From: Zygaena filipendulae
Lineage: Eukaryota > Arthropoda > Insecta > Lepidoptera > Zygaenidae
NCBI GenBank assembly: GCA_907165275.2
Contig: OU015669.1
Location: forward strand, 6,470,501 to 6,534,500
Direction: 5' to 3'
DNA length: 64,000 nt
Below, in pieces: positions 47,732 through 60,211 of this stretch. The notes below the pieces were generated by a model. It had not been told where the DNA came from, searched no databases, and saw only the letters and a program-made list of their open reading frames with translations. Each line of letters begins with the position of its first letter. Position 1 is the stretch's first letter. The position numbers and the translations under genes are program-made.

Positions 47732-48038
47732 TCTATACTATAATAAAAGAGTAGAATCCGCGATTCTGTAAATTGAATATTTTTGACAAATTTTGACAGG
47801 GAGTGAAGAAGAGTAACCAACCACAAAAATAGAGTTTTTAAAATTCTTTTCTGTTTGTCTGTCTGTCTGTTTACGATAATCTCCGAACCTACTGAATGGA
47901 TTTTCATGCGGTTTTCACAGGTAAATTAAGCTAAACCTGGAGCTGCATATAGGCTTTGGTTCATTTAAATCGGATGTTTGGAAAAAAAGTTGTCATACAA
48001 AAACGATTCATGCGGGTGAAACCGCGGGGCACAACTAA
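47732..48038 (+). mobile_element. Helitron-like element, second subfamily, CTAA end
   Basis: Starts TCTATACTATAATAAAAGAG after A, has 'gattctgtaaattgaatatt', (TCTG)n, 'tgaatggattttcatgcggt', hairpin 'gcgggtgaaaccgcgg' and GGCACAACTAA before T. CTAA fits the Helitron CTRR rule. Confidence 0.78.
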
Positions 48039-48522
48039 TAAGTCAATAAAGCAACAAAGTGTCTGGTAATTTTTTTCATATCGTTTTCGCAACTAGTGTC
48101 AACTGACTGTACGAGATTAAGAAATATGATCTTTAAATAACTTCAAGTGTTTCTTTATACACGTAACATTCCGTATATAATAAAATAGATGAGAGTAAGG
48201 TATCGTCTTAAAACGCGAGCCGTTGTTCCTTCACAGGTGGCTACCTAAATTGAGATGTTCGTTAGCCACTAATGGTATGTATCTCGTCAATCGGCAGCCC
48301 AGTTATTTCTACCGCCCGCGAAACTGCCTGTCGCCCCATGGGTAGTGTGCACCATTAGATATGCAGTCTTCGATGTTTGTACAGTGGGCAAATTAAATAA
48401 TCGCATTATAGAATTTACGGCATTGAGTAATGGTAGCAATATTTAGATGATTTGACCCAATAAGTTGGATTTACGGCAGCAAATTACTTTGATTAGAACA
48501 ACTGAAAGGGTTTATTAAATAA

Positions 48523-48712
48523 ACTAGCATGTCCCCCACGGTATCACCTGCGATAATTTCAGATTTCCCGCGGGAATTCCAGGATTAACCTTCTTCTTGA
48601 ATCACTCTATATTGGTGGAAACCGCATGAAAATCTGTTCAGTAGTTTTTGAGTTTATCACGAACCGACTGACAGACAGACAGACGCGGTGAAGAGCTTTG
48701 TTTTATAATACA
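48523..48712 (-). mobile_element. Helitron-like element with (ACAG)n tract
   Basis: ACTAGCATGTCCCCCACGGT, 'cagatttcccgcgggaattc', 'accgcatgaaaatctgttca', 'ctgacagacagacagacgcg', end 'ttgttttataatac'. Confidence 0.7.
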
Positions 48713-50025
48713 TATCAAGGGCATTCTTATGAAACGAGTGTCGTAGGTATAAGGAGAATAAGGAATGTGTACATCACAAAAAATTAGTGTAAGAATCATA
48801 TAGTTACCTGGAAAGACCTACTTATTATGTTGTTTTGATTTTTCAAAGTAGTGTTTTGTTGCAACTAGTATGCTTACTTACTACTTATTTATTTTATTTT
48901 CCGACTCTACTAGGTGCATTGGAAGCATAGGCAGAACTTTGGACGACGCTAGAGAGATGCTTATTGTTTATTTTGAAAAACGTAATGGCATCTTTTGCAG
49001 CATCATTAAGTGTTTCTCTTCTCTGATATTATTTAAATAAGGGTACCTTTGCTTTCTTATTGAACAGCATTGTTGCTGCGTTGGTCTATAGTTAGGTAAG
49101 TGAAACTGTTTTTATAATATTTTTTTATAACAATACAATTTTTGTAAGACAAAAATAATTCCAAACTTTCTGAAACAATACATATTCGAGCAAGTGGAGT
49201 CAACTTGAAGAAATTATCAGTCAATTTACTTATTTATTTCTCCATTATGAGTCACTTGCATTAACACTTAAATAAATATATTAATTCAGTAAAATAACAA
49301 TGAGTTTTCTAAATACGTACAAATATAATAAATTTAAAAATATACTAGTAAATAGTATAGTTGAAAGTACTGCTTAAATAACAAGTAAAAGCCTATTAGG
49401 CCGACAGCACACATCGTTAATGCCGTTCACACGTGCCCCCATGTTACTCAATTACATAGCAACGGTCTGACAGACAATAGTCTTATTTAAGAGTTTGAAA
49501 ACCCGAAAAGGCATCGCACGATCGAATACTTCAGCGCTCGCGTTCGTGAGAGAACTGAGAACAATTTCTTAGTATAGTAATTGCCAATAGAATTTGCATA
49601 AGTAGGGCCTCGGTTCATGTGTTCTGTGATTTATAAAACTCTTGTTGTAGAGTTATTTATGAGTACTAATTTCCTTATCCAATTCATGGTGAGTTTAAAA
49701 AATAAACCTCTTTTGGCACTTTATGAGCATTTTATCTAATAGACAACAAAGCACAGACAATACGAGTGGCAAAAGTAACACACTTGAAATAAACTTAATT
49801 GACAATTGTAGTGAGGTAGGTAACAAGTACCAGCTAGAACATTTATTTATACACATCAAGGAAGGTAAATTCTTAGTCGCGTACATAAGTAGGTACCTAC
49901 ACGGATTTTTTAAGTGAATTTCGTAAAAGAAGTCGTGTTACTAACTGAATATACAGTAAATCTAAGTTAATCTCTACATTGCGATAAGTTCAACAATTTT
50001 TTTTTGTTTTATTCATATAAAAAAA

Positions 50026-50071
50026 AAAAATTACTTCTTCCGCATGTGTACATGCGGAAGAAGTAATTTTT
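50026..50071. repeat. Perfect hairpin, 22-bp arms with 2-nt loop
   Basis: Left arm 50026-50047 (aaaaattacttcttccgcat...) and right arm 50050-50071 are exact complements with GT between. No known terminator or RNA gene fits. Confidence 0.85.
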
Positions 50072-51980
50072 GCAAGAAGAAGAAGTAACTGATGCACGCA
50101 ATACTTTTTTTTTAAATAATTCGCAAAAGCTCTACCTGTCTTTGGGAAACAAACACATCTAAAATTATCTTTGGGTGTGAGTTGATTAATGAACTGGGTG
50201 GAGTTAAAGATTAAAGATACCTAGAATAAAATGAAAATTCCGTAACTTAGTATTGGTAACAAAAAATGCTTTCCCTTCAAATGAAACTATGTATATTTTA
50301 ATAATTTTAACTGGTGTTGTACTAATATTATTCGTAGGTAATTTAAACATGCTCCGACATAATTGCTATCTTTAAGACGATAATTATATACATAATATAA
50401 TATGTAAATAATATTTACCAACAAAAATTACATGTTAAAAAAAATCAAAGCTCATCTGTAGGTAGGTTATTTCGTCAGAGCAGAGTGTGCTCTTACCACG
50501 AGTTTTGTTAAATATCAATTTAACCCTATCTACAAGTTGATTTCTACAGACATATCGTCAAAATAAATTTGAGATTCCGGGAACCCGAACTGTAAACTTA
50601 ACTTTTAAGGCATATTCTTGTATGATCTACGTGATGTTCTAGAGTAGTATAACTAATCATGAAAAAATTCAAATATATTAGACACCTGCATTGCTTGGTT
50701 TCCATGATGCCAGCTTTGTGTGGTTTTAAAAAACTAATTTGTATATGTCTTAATGTAGTACGTTTCACAATGGATGTGGTACACGAATGGATTGTGATAT
50801 TATTATGTAAAACTAACATTTTTTTGCTTTAGCTTTATTTTTCACCTTCTTAAAAGTACTGTAACTTATGGTAGAGTCCTTCGAGTCGTCCCCAAATTGA
50901 CTGTCCAATCCTGCCGCAATTAACATTTCACACGCGTCAACTAAATTAGCTTGTCATGGAAACACGTTAGCGCGTGTGAAGCAGCCTTTAGGTTAAAGTG
51001 TTTGAAGTTGTAGTGTGTAATGCCCTTTAGGATGGGTTGACGAGTGTCGTGTGTGATGGAAGGATTGGTTGCGTCGACTGCAAATAGTTGTTTTATTGCG
51101 TTATTAAGCCTAACTTGGTATTCTTATGAAGCTGCATGTGTTAAAGTTGAAATGTGAAATGTATATTATATTTTTGATTAGTAATATGCGAAGTACCAAC
51201 TCTAACAAAGATACAAAAAAAACATACAGACGAATTGAAAACATCCCCCTTTTTTGGAAGTCGGTTAAAAAGAAAGAGATTTTATTTTGCATATCACTAA
51301 TTGCTTGAAATTGACACATTTAGCGAATTCTCATTATGAAATGTGTTCGTAATGGGAAGTGTCCTGAGAAGTGCACTTTTTTGAATAATTTCTACCAGAA
51401 CATAGTTTTGGTAAAAGGTAATAGAATATAATATGTAGAATATAATTTGTTTCGGTAGGTAAGGTGAAACGATAAGTGGCAGGCACATTATTGCAAACGG
51501 TCATTATTGAGTCATCATAGAAATATAGATTTTTTTTGTATAAATTGCAAAGGAGATTTTGAGTTAAGAACATCCGATAAGTATAAAAAAAAATTATAAA
51601 AAAAAAATGTTATGGAAACCCGAACGCGATTTAAAAAAAAAACAACCAGTGAATAAGTAATAGTTATCTAAGAGTATCGAATGCAGAAAAAATAAGTCTG
51701 TTGTTTCGTTTTCATATATTATATTAATCACCCATTTACAATGAAACTTTGAATTCTATAGTGCAAGAATCCTCAATAAGTTCTAAATAAAAAAGGCATT
51801 GTAATTTTTTTTTATTTCATGCCCTAATTGCCGGATGGTACAGCTATAACTAAATTTAAAAACACGAGGTTCATTTGAGTGAAGTGAAATTTTAGGAACA
51901 AAAATTTTATAAAAAAACCCAAAAAAAAAATCTCATTTTCCCTTTCTCGGTCTTTACGTATTCGGTATTTATAAGTATAG

Positions 51981-52110
51981 TGTTTGAACAATGTATCAAA
52001 GATGTAGTTTCTACCTACTTGTGTCTTTTAGAAAAAATATATAAAATTGTCACTTGTCAGAAGTCAGTCGTTAATACAGATTTATCAGAAAGCATTTAAT
52101 TAGGCTAACA
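51981..52110 (+). repeat. 5' LTR of the BEL/Pao element (130 bp)
   Basis: Starts tgtttgaacaatg and ends ggctaaca. Identical by eye to the 3' LTR except that it lacks a 29-bp block after 'cagatttatc' and one A in a short A-run. An LTR this short, with 'ataaaa' at 52032, suits BEL/Pao. Confidence 0.9.
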
Positions 52111-52112
52111 AA

Positions 52113-52126
52113 TGGTCCGTCGAGCC
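52113..52126 (+). promoter_or_regulatory. Putative primer-binding site
   Basis: TGGTCCGTCGAGCC begins two bases after the 5' LTR. A TGG start complementary to a tRNA 3' CCA end is the usual retroelement arrangement. The donor tRNA was not identified. Confidence 0.55.
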
Positions 52127-52317
52127 GCATTAGTAACGAATTAGGTTGCGAGAATAAAAAATAACTGTTCAAAAGTGGTATAAAGTAGTGAGTGAAACAA
52201 AAATAAACATTTTCCCGTTTGGACTTGGTATCAGTGTCATTGTAGGTATCCATTGTTGGTAGTGCATAGTATCGGACAAAGAACTAATAAAAGTGGCTAC
52301 CATCAAATTATCTGAAC

Positions 52318-52755
52318 ATGGAAGAAACTAAACAATTATTGTGTGTTCAAGAAGACAGATTTGAGCAGATTAAGAAAGCTCGAACTAATTATCAAAAGTC
52401 ACCGAAACAAAGAATAACTACAATTTATCTCGAAACGCGTATCGATGCATTGGATAAAGTATGGCAAACTTTCACGTCTACTCATGATCAGTTAGTGTCG
52501 CGTATAAGCAAAGAGCAACGAAGTGCGCTAAAATATTTCTCTGAAGATCTTTATGAAGAATGCGAAGAGCTTTACATATCGTACAAATGCGATCTAAAAA
52601 CAAAATTGTCAGAACTCGCACCTGGATCGGAGACACGAACCGCAACTAATGAAGACAAAACTCCGTCTGCCAAAATTAAATTGCCTACCACACAATACCA
52701 AACATCCTATCATCATTCCAAACAAAAGCCATTTGGCAATACTAATGGTACGTGA
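52318..52755 (+). pseudogene. BEL/Pao gag, N-terminal fragment
   Basis: A 145-codon frame starting at an ATG 207 bp after the 5' LTR. Residues 1 to about 123 are helical and charged (EDRFEQIKKARTNYQ..., ALDKVWQTFTSTHDQL) and end in KIKLPT, the conserved 'KLPKI.LP' point of BEL gag proteins. The remaining codons are integrase DNA read in the wrong frame, so the true gag part stops near 52690. The capsid and zinc-knuckle regions are lost through the internal deletion. Confidence 0.8.
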
Positions 52756-53902
52756 CGCGCATTTACGATTATTACACGGCAGCTTAGCGCTTACAGTCAA
52801 CTACTTAAGAAACAGCTACTGGATCATAGGTGTAAAGTCCATGGTTAAAAAATGCTACCGGGATTGCGTCACATGCACAAGATACAAAGCAACTACCCAG
52901 GAGCCACTCATGGGTGATCTTCCGAAAGCAAGAGTCACTCCTGGGAAACCATTTCAAACAAGTGGAGTAGATTTTGCAGGCCCCATACAAATGCGACTTT
53001 CAAAGGGGAGAGGACAAAAATCTTACAAGGGATATCTATGTCTTTTTGTATGTATGAAAACAAAGGCAATTCACTTGGAACACGTAAGTGATCTTACTTC
53101 CCAAGGATTTTTGGCGGCCTTTCGTAGATTTGTGGCTCGGAGAGGATATTGCTCTGATTTATGGAGCGATAATGGGCTTAATTTCGTGGGTGGAGCCAGA
53201 GAATTGAAAGGCATGTTCAAGAAATCAACCATTGACGCAACGCAAGAGGTGGCAGAATTATTAGCAAATGATCACACAACCTGGCATTTCATCCCACCGA
53301 GAGCACCGAACTTCGGTGGACTCTGGGAAGCAGGAATAAAATCTGTCAAGCGGCATCTGATGAAGGTTATTGGTAATTCAACGTTGACGTTTGAAGAAAT
53401 GTCCACACTTCTTTGTCAAATTGAAGCATGTCTTAATTCACGGCCGCTATGTCAATTGAATGATGACCCGGAAGATTTGACTCCACTGACCCCGGCTCAC
53501 TTCCTAGTAGGAGAGCCCACTGTACTCATACCAGAAAAATACGACGCTGCTGAATGGATTAGTCCTTTACAGCGATGGAGACAAATACAGCGAATGATGA
53601 AAAATTTCTGGGACAGATGGTCAAAGGAATTTCTACACACGATGCAACAACGTCCTAAGTGGCGTTCAGAACTACAACCTCCAAGGATTGGGGATGTGGT
53701 AATAGTAAAGGATACGGACTTGCCCCCTTCCAAATGGCTATTAGCAAAAATAGTCGAATTACACCCTGGACCTGATGACAATGTGCGGGTGGTCACGATA
53801 AAATGTAAGGGTACAACTTTGAAGCGCCCTTTATCCAAACTGATTTCCTTGCCAAAGGAGGACATGGCCACACACCAAGAGACAGATCCGTGGATACCTT
53901 AG
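52649..53902 (+). pseudogene. BEL/Pao integrase portion of pol, open frame
   Basis: A 417-codon frame. Residues 1 to about 15 are gag DNA read in another frame; integrase homology starts at KHPIIIPNKSHL. It has an HHCC zinc finger (H38, H43, C73, C76), the DDE core with D108 (GVDFAGPI), D174 (LWSDNG) and E227 (GLWEAG), and a BEL-type C-terminal domain (PPSKWLLAKIVELHPG, TLKRPLSKL). All catalytic residues are present and no stop interrupts it, although the upstream polyprotein is gone. The only Met comes from the fused gag segment, so translation is uncertain. Confidence 0.85.
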
Positions 53903-53940
53903 AGGGTGGTGAGGAAGAACGAAGTTCTTGGAGGGCGGAA
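53903..53940 (+). promoter_or_regulatory. Purine-rich tract before the 3' LTR
   Basis: After the stop the sequence is strongly purine-rich, ending ggagggcggaa immediately before the 3' LTR TG. This is where a polypurine tract for plus-strand priming belongs. Confidence 0.6.
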
Positions 53941-54100
53941 TGTTTGAACAATGTATCAAAGATGTAGTTTCTACCTACTTGTGTCTTTTAGAAAAAATAT
54001 ATAAAATTGTCACTTGTCAGAAGTCAGTCGTTAATACAGATTTATCTTTAATAGGTGTTTATTTTGCGAATCCTCAGAAAAGCATTTAATTAGGCTAACA
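53941..54100 (+). repeat. 3' LTR of the BEL/Pao element (160 bp)
   Basis: Same start and end as the 5' LTR but retains a 29-bp block (tttaataggtgttt...cctc at about 54047-54075). Followed by the TSD copy TATAG at 54101-54105. Confidence 0.9.
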
Positions 54101-55116
54101 TATAGTAACCATGTGTAATTTTTATAGTAGATAATATCTATGTTAGTTTCTTTTATAAATGCAAAATAAGTCGCAAAGTTAATTTAAAGGTCGTATATTT
54201 TTTAGATTACTCTCTGTATGATAGTTTTCGAACTTCCGCAAAATTACTTAAAATCAGTAGGTATCTAGCCCCGAGTAAAAATACACGTCACACCCTTTTT
54301 TTGTGTTATTACAATATTTGCAAGTCAATAACGCCTAAGCAGTTATTAAACTAATCATCGTTGTATATATCTAGTAATTAAATTAAATAAAAATAAAGAA
54401 ACGTGCAAATAATATTAGTTCACCTCGACGTTTTTGAAACTTTAAACAATTTTTTTACTAAGATATATAATATACAAATAAACTGAAATACATATAGGTA
54501 TCTTTGTGTGTAGAGACTAGCGTCTATATTTACACCTCGACTGGCAGACAATGAACTTCACCCCTGAGCTATCGAACAGTAGGCATACTTTGATGAGTGA
54601 CGGACAGAATGTATTTAATGTAAACTTCGAAGTTCACTGATGATAATTACATTTCATGTAAAATCGTATCGTAGGATCTTGCTAAGAAGGCTCACAGAAA
54701 GGATGCTCTACTAACAACAAAAACAAAACCTAACGATTCTTCGATTGTTAAACTTTGTAACGCACTGTATACGTATTACCGGATGATCCGAGAACTTTCG
54801 ATGCTTGTTTGAATCGACAAAGTTGATGGTATAAATACAGGTCATAAGATTTATAAATCAACTACGAAATCGATTTCAACAAGTGGCTATTAATTAAGTT
54901 GTAGTTAGATTGGAAATTAGATAGTGCCAGCCTTTGGGCGGCTGTGATAACTGATGTATGGGCTCTAAATTCGAGTAAGTATCTAACTACGCTTACATGA
55001 ACTTTTAAAAATGTTAATAACTATCATCGTTCAATAGTTAGTAGTTTCATAAAATGCATTCAATAAATCTACTGCAAGATTTCACTGTAAAAATGAAATC
55101 AATTAATTATTTTTAA

Positions 55117-55170
55117 ACGACTTCCAAAAATGAGGAGGTTCTGCACTCGGCTGTATGTATGTTTTTTTTT
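55117..55170. repeat. Short dispersed repeat 'CCGACTTCC'
   Basis: 'aacgacttccaaaaatgagg', 'aggttctgcactcggctgta', 'tgtatg' then T-run. Confidence 0.5.
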
Positions 55171-56204
55171 AATTCAAATACAGTACCCAGGTTTTTACAT
55201 TTCAAATAAGTCTAAATTCATTCATAATTCATATGAAAACAAAGGAAAAGTTCAAATGAGTTTTTTATTAGAACATTTTTATTAGAACATTTAGGACTTT
55301 AAAAAAAAATAAAACAAGATAATTATATTATAATGTATCAATAAGATTAACGTTGGTCAACGTTAGATAAGAAATGACGTCATTTATCATATTACCTACA
55401 AAACTGGCCTCCATCAAAGTTTGTAATTTAATCACAACCGTTTAATTTTCTACCGATTAGTTTGATTATTTTTACGAAATTATATGTCAATATTCAAATT
55501 AAATAATACCTATATATAAAATAAACATTATTTAATAATTTGTTTCTGAATGAGCTATGGTATTTTTATTTGCATTATAAATTGGTTTATTGATTTTATA
55601 AACTTAATAAATTTAGTTAGTTGGTTTCTGTGAATGTGTGAAATCAATATATTATCGTGTCTGAATTCTTTTTTACATTACGAAGTTTCGGTAAATATCA
55701 GAAGAAATAGCTAATAATTACCTACTTGTTTGCTGTGCTTACTATATTCTAGGTACAAAAATGGTTTATTAGATAAGTCCTTAAATAAACACATATACCT
55801 ACATTTAAATATATATATTTCCTTAAAGTTATAACTGTATCAATTTTAGTGTAAATGTATCTAATGTAATCTATCCAATAAACATCCAATAAAATAAATA
55901 TTGATACCAATTAGTAAGTAATTATTATTATTTTTATTTATTTATTTATAGCATCGCTTTATTGAATAACTGTTATGGTGTTAAAATTATGTCTAAATAA
56001 ATACATCTGACTATATTTTTTCCATTTTAATCTATATCATTTTCACCTTTACACGGAAGTCCCAATATTTTTTTAGCATCTAGTTCCATTGAAAATGTGA
56101 TATGTACAAAAAAAGTATTCTTTTACATGCAATCTCGAAAACTATATGACCCATAAAGCTGAAATATGACAAGTAGGTAGTTCGCGGAGAGTAGAAGTCA
56201 CCTA

Positions 56205-56273
56205 TAAGAAAGGATATCACAGAGTTTCCGCGGAACCTCCCAAATTAACCGTGAAACAGTAGGGAAAAGCTAG
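56205..56273 (+). mobile_element. Degraded 3' end of a Helitron-like element
   Basis: 'agtttccgcggaacctccca', 'accgtgaaacagtagggaaa', AGCTAG before T. Confidence 0.45.
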
Positions 56274-59200
56274 TATCAAAATGAATTCGCAATTCCACTC
56301 TTTAGAAAACAAGCTTGCGCTTGTGCCTTGTACTATGTTTAAGCATACGACTTTAAAGTCGCTATTTGTATTTACCGTAGTTAACTTACACTTACTTAGG
56401 TAGGTATGTTCGCACAAAATATTTTTTTTTTATTAAGAAACCATACATACTTACAAAAAACATTTTCTTGTAGTTGTAACTTGTATTTATATCTATACAA
56501 AACTACAAATGCGTTACCAGTGCGTTAAACTGATGAAATCTTAGGACACTACCGATTGACCTTATAATTTGTCAGGTACCTACGAAGGTATTTAGGTATT
56601 AGGTATTTTTTGCATATTAAAACAATTGAAAGCGAAACCCGATAAGTACCGCTTCAATAAAAGGTCAAACGCTTTAAAAAAAATTACATACCTATTGAAG
56701 TACCTACCACCTTATTGTAACTATTTTTTTATTCTACCTACTATAAAAAGTAAATAAGTTAGTACTGAAGCATTTGATGTAACAATTACACCAATGCAAC
56801 AATTGTTAAAAAACACTTCAATGTCGAATTGGACATGAAAAAGAAATTAAATAATAAGAGATGTAATATTCTCTTAAAACAAACGCGTATCTAAAATCTA
56901 TTGAAATTTCCTTAACTGAGAATTTTATTGAAAACAAAAACCGTAAACCTGTAATTTTAAGGTCAAAAGTTCTTAAAAGTTATTAAAAGTTAACCTCTTA
57001 TGTTGCACAGTAGGTACAACGTTGGTTTTCCTTATTTTTGTGTTCATAAAATATTGGTGAACGCGAACGGGCTTTTTTTGGACAGCAAAGTGTGGCGGTT
57101 TTTATTACATAAATACTATGTCTTCATGAATTTAATTTCTTTGGTGTCTTCTAAACGTTTGTAGCACAAAACCACACAACAAAGCTAATAAGAATACACG
57201 TATTATAAACTTTTGCTGGTTTGATATTTTCGAAAGAAATTCTTATAGAGATTTTTGTGTCTAGACGAATTAAAATTAAAAAACAATATAGTTTTCTTGT
57301 AATTAAAGGAATCATCTTCCTCTTATCTGGTGTTGTAAGGTAATGTTTCTCCGTCAACGAAAAAAACAAGTTTTTCGTATTACTTTTTTCAATTGGCTTC
57401 ACGAAGCCCAACCAAAAAAAAGATTTTGCTAGTTAATATTTAGTAGGTTATCTCACTATCAAACTGTACACTTTCAATCATTCAACGATTAAACAGTTCA
57501 AAATCCTTTGTTGATTCGAATCGGTCATTGTTTAGATTCGTGGACGCGTGTCGTAATCGATTGTGTCAGTAGATATTACCGAAAATAATAATTCATATTG
57601 TGACCTTACACATATGCTGTTAATTGAAGTTGTAATAGGCTTCAAATGGCTTTGACAATTAATTTAATTGTTACATTACGATAGATAGGTATGTGCAATT
57701 TATAGACCTTACTCATTTTCATATACCTACTTATATACATGGATCGAAACAATAAAGAAATTGGGTCATGGAAGTCTGTAAATGTCATTGAATTAAATTC
57801 AGGTTTTGGAAACTAAGCGTTTTAATATAAGTATAATATAGGGATATCCCTATAGAGAGCCTTAAACATTAAATAACTAACTCCGTAAAAGTCATCACTT
57901 TGCTTGGTTTTCACAAAACAAGCTTAAAGCTTGAAATGTAAATATATAGATTGGCAAACAACCCCGCGCTTGGATTTCAACCCAATAAAAGCCGGCTTAT
58001 CTGTGCTTAAGGGTAATAAAAATCCGTAAAAGGCTAGCTTTTACCGGGTTTAAACCCAAGCATCAGGTTGATTGCCCGTCTATAGTTGTGAAAGTGTTAT
58101 TTGTTTATTTTTTAAAGAATGCCATAGCGTACAGTCGCTTTCAACTTAATAATTGCCATGGCAACAGAAATTTTCAATCAATTCACAGTTGTTAGTTTAT
58201 TACAATAAAATAATATTACCATACCTGTAATACGTAGATTATTCATCTGTAAGATGTCTAAATAATAGTGTTAAACAAAGTAATAAATCTTGTAAACGGG
58301 CGTGTGTATGAAATAAATAAGGCTCTATCAGCCGGCGCGGGACCTTGACACAACCGCGCTTACATGCACCTTCATAATATAAATACAACTGTTATTGTGT
58401 ACCACTTCTATAATGAGGCTCAAAATCAGGAGTTATTGGGTTGTAAGCTAATAAATCAGTTGGAGATGTCACCGTTCATGTCTTAGTATAGTCGTTTAGT
58501 CATCGCAGGTGCGCAAGCGCAACGCTATACCAGACTCAACACATAAACAATACGCTGAACAAAATATTGAGTTTTTATGTGATGCGTGTCCAAAAAAACG
58601 GATCAACACAAGTGTGCCGAAAAAGTATCATTTTTGTATTACCCTTTAATCCTTTCTTCTTTTTTCAAAATATTTTCAGTGTGTGTGTGTTGTTACGTAT
58701 GTCTAGGTAAAACTTGTTAATAATTTTAACAATAATAAAAATTATCCCAAGTTGGAAAAAAATACTCTTTGATATTGTATTTATTTTACTCTTCTGGTAG
58801 GTATAGGTTTGTTACTTACTTGTATTGCATTTAATACACCTGTCACTGGCTGGTCACTAACAAAATGTTAAGTAATTTCGCGCCTGTTTTAAATTACAAA
58901 TACATGTTAATGTGACACAGCGTCGCGGTCAGTAATTGGATTAACGGATGCATTATTATTTATTTATTTTGAACGTAGTGCTAACATTTTGATAAGCTTT
59001 AAGTGCATTATACCTTACACGTTAAAAGCGACGATTGCGCAAATGTAAAAGAATATCATCATCATTCATCAGATCTTTTGCATTTAATTCCTTGGGGCCG
59101 TAGTAATAGAACGCTACTCAAATTGCACACTGTCTCAAGTGTTCGTGTGTCTTCTTCATTTTCCAGAACAATCATGGAGACAAATATCTTGAAAGGTGAC

Positions 59201-59724
59201 CGGCTCTTGTGTAGTGTTTATTAATAAAAAGCCTTATAGTGGCCATCTTGACTGACTACGGGGTAGAGAATTGTGTTCAAACTAGTCACAAAACTAATAA
59301 TATAGCTGCCGCCAGGCATGCTAACAAGTAAACACGACTATACGAATGTAAATAACTTTGAATATTTTAATAATCACCACAAATAATTCTTAGAGGATAA
59401 AGTAACTTATAATTACACTGTGATTGTAAGCAGAGACGAGCAAACAATTGTGATACCACAATAATACAATAATATTCTCTATAAAGATTGGCGCACACTC
59501 AGCCCGTTTGCGTCACTTCGTCTTGCCTACTTACCACAATGCCGTACGGCAAAATGCATACCTACAACTTCCATTCAATGCATTGTAGGCTCATTTGTTA
59601 AGTTTGTTCTAGTGTTGTGATGGTGAATGATTTTCATTATTTTGATATGCTTGTATAATAATTAAGATCTCATTATATGCCTCATTTATACCTAACTGGA
59701 ACTACCTATAGAAAGATTTGTACG

Positions 59725-59998
59725 TATAGTTTATCCAGGAATTGCTTTAGTTATTGGTGAAAACTGCATGAAATCCATTCAGTAGTCTTAGTTTATCGCA
59801 ACAGACAGACAGACGCAGCGCAGGACTTTGTTTTATAATACACTAGCTGTGCCCCGCGGTTTCACCCGCGTGAGTTTTGGGATCAGGAACCGTTGCGGAC
59901 GCAGGCAGAATAACCCGCCAAAGTTTCATCACAATCGGACCAATGATTTCGAAACCCATAGAGGACAGACTTACAAATATTAATTTTTATTTATGCAG
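59725..59998 (-). mobile_element. Two abutting Helitron-like copies
   Basis: 59725-59841 is the 5' part of an (ACAG)n-type copy ending 'ttgttttataatac'; the next copy starts immediately with ACTAGCTGTGCCCCGCGGTT (59842) and belongs to the third subfamily ('cggaccaatgatttcgaaac'). Confidence 0.7.
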
Positions 59999-60064
59999 AA
60001 ATAATACGAAAAAAAAATAAACATTACAAAAAATATAAATTAACAAATATTGTGAAGGAGATGG

Positions 60065-60180
60065 AAGACAATTGTTTGGTTGGTTTTCCGACAATTTTAC
60101 GTGACCACGTGCCATGACGATGTATTCCTTAGTTTTCTATAGCGTTAACGATTATAAGTTGTGCACTTGGCTAAAGGGGT
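60065..60180. mobile_element. Fragment of the 'CTAGCCAA' MITE
   Basis: Contains 'acgtgaccacgtg', 'ttttctatagcgttaacgat' and 'cacttggctaaagggg', which match the inner and right parts of the 9888 copy. The left terminus is not clear because of an adjoining retroelement tail. Confidence 0.5.
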
Positions 60181-60211
60181 TGATTGTTTTTCAAATGTGC
60201 GCCAACCTTTA

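Larger units (their letters stand above)
51981..54100 (+). mobile_element. Internally deleted BEL/Pao LTR retrotransposon with TSD TATAG
   Basis: Two direct LTRs (TG...CA) bracket 1.8 kb of internal sequence. The five bases before the 5' LTR and after the 3' LTR are both TATAG, a target-site duplication of the size BEL/Pao elements make. Internally there is a gag N-terminal part directly fused, out of frame, to the integrase part of pol. Protease, reverse transcriptase and RNase H are absent, so the copy cannot be autonomous. The integrase and its C-terminal region place it in BEL/Pao rather than Gypsy or Copia. Confidence 0.9.

Noticed and set aside
52805..53871. Minus-strand ORFs under the BEL integrase (52805-52990, 53497-53871)
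   Set aside because: Shadows of the integrase frame on the other strand.
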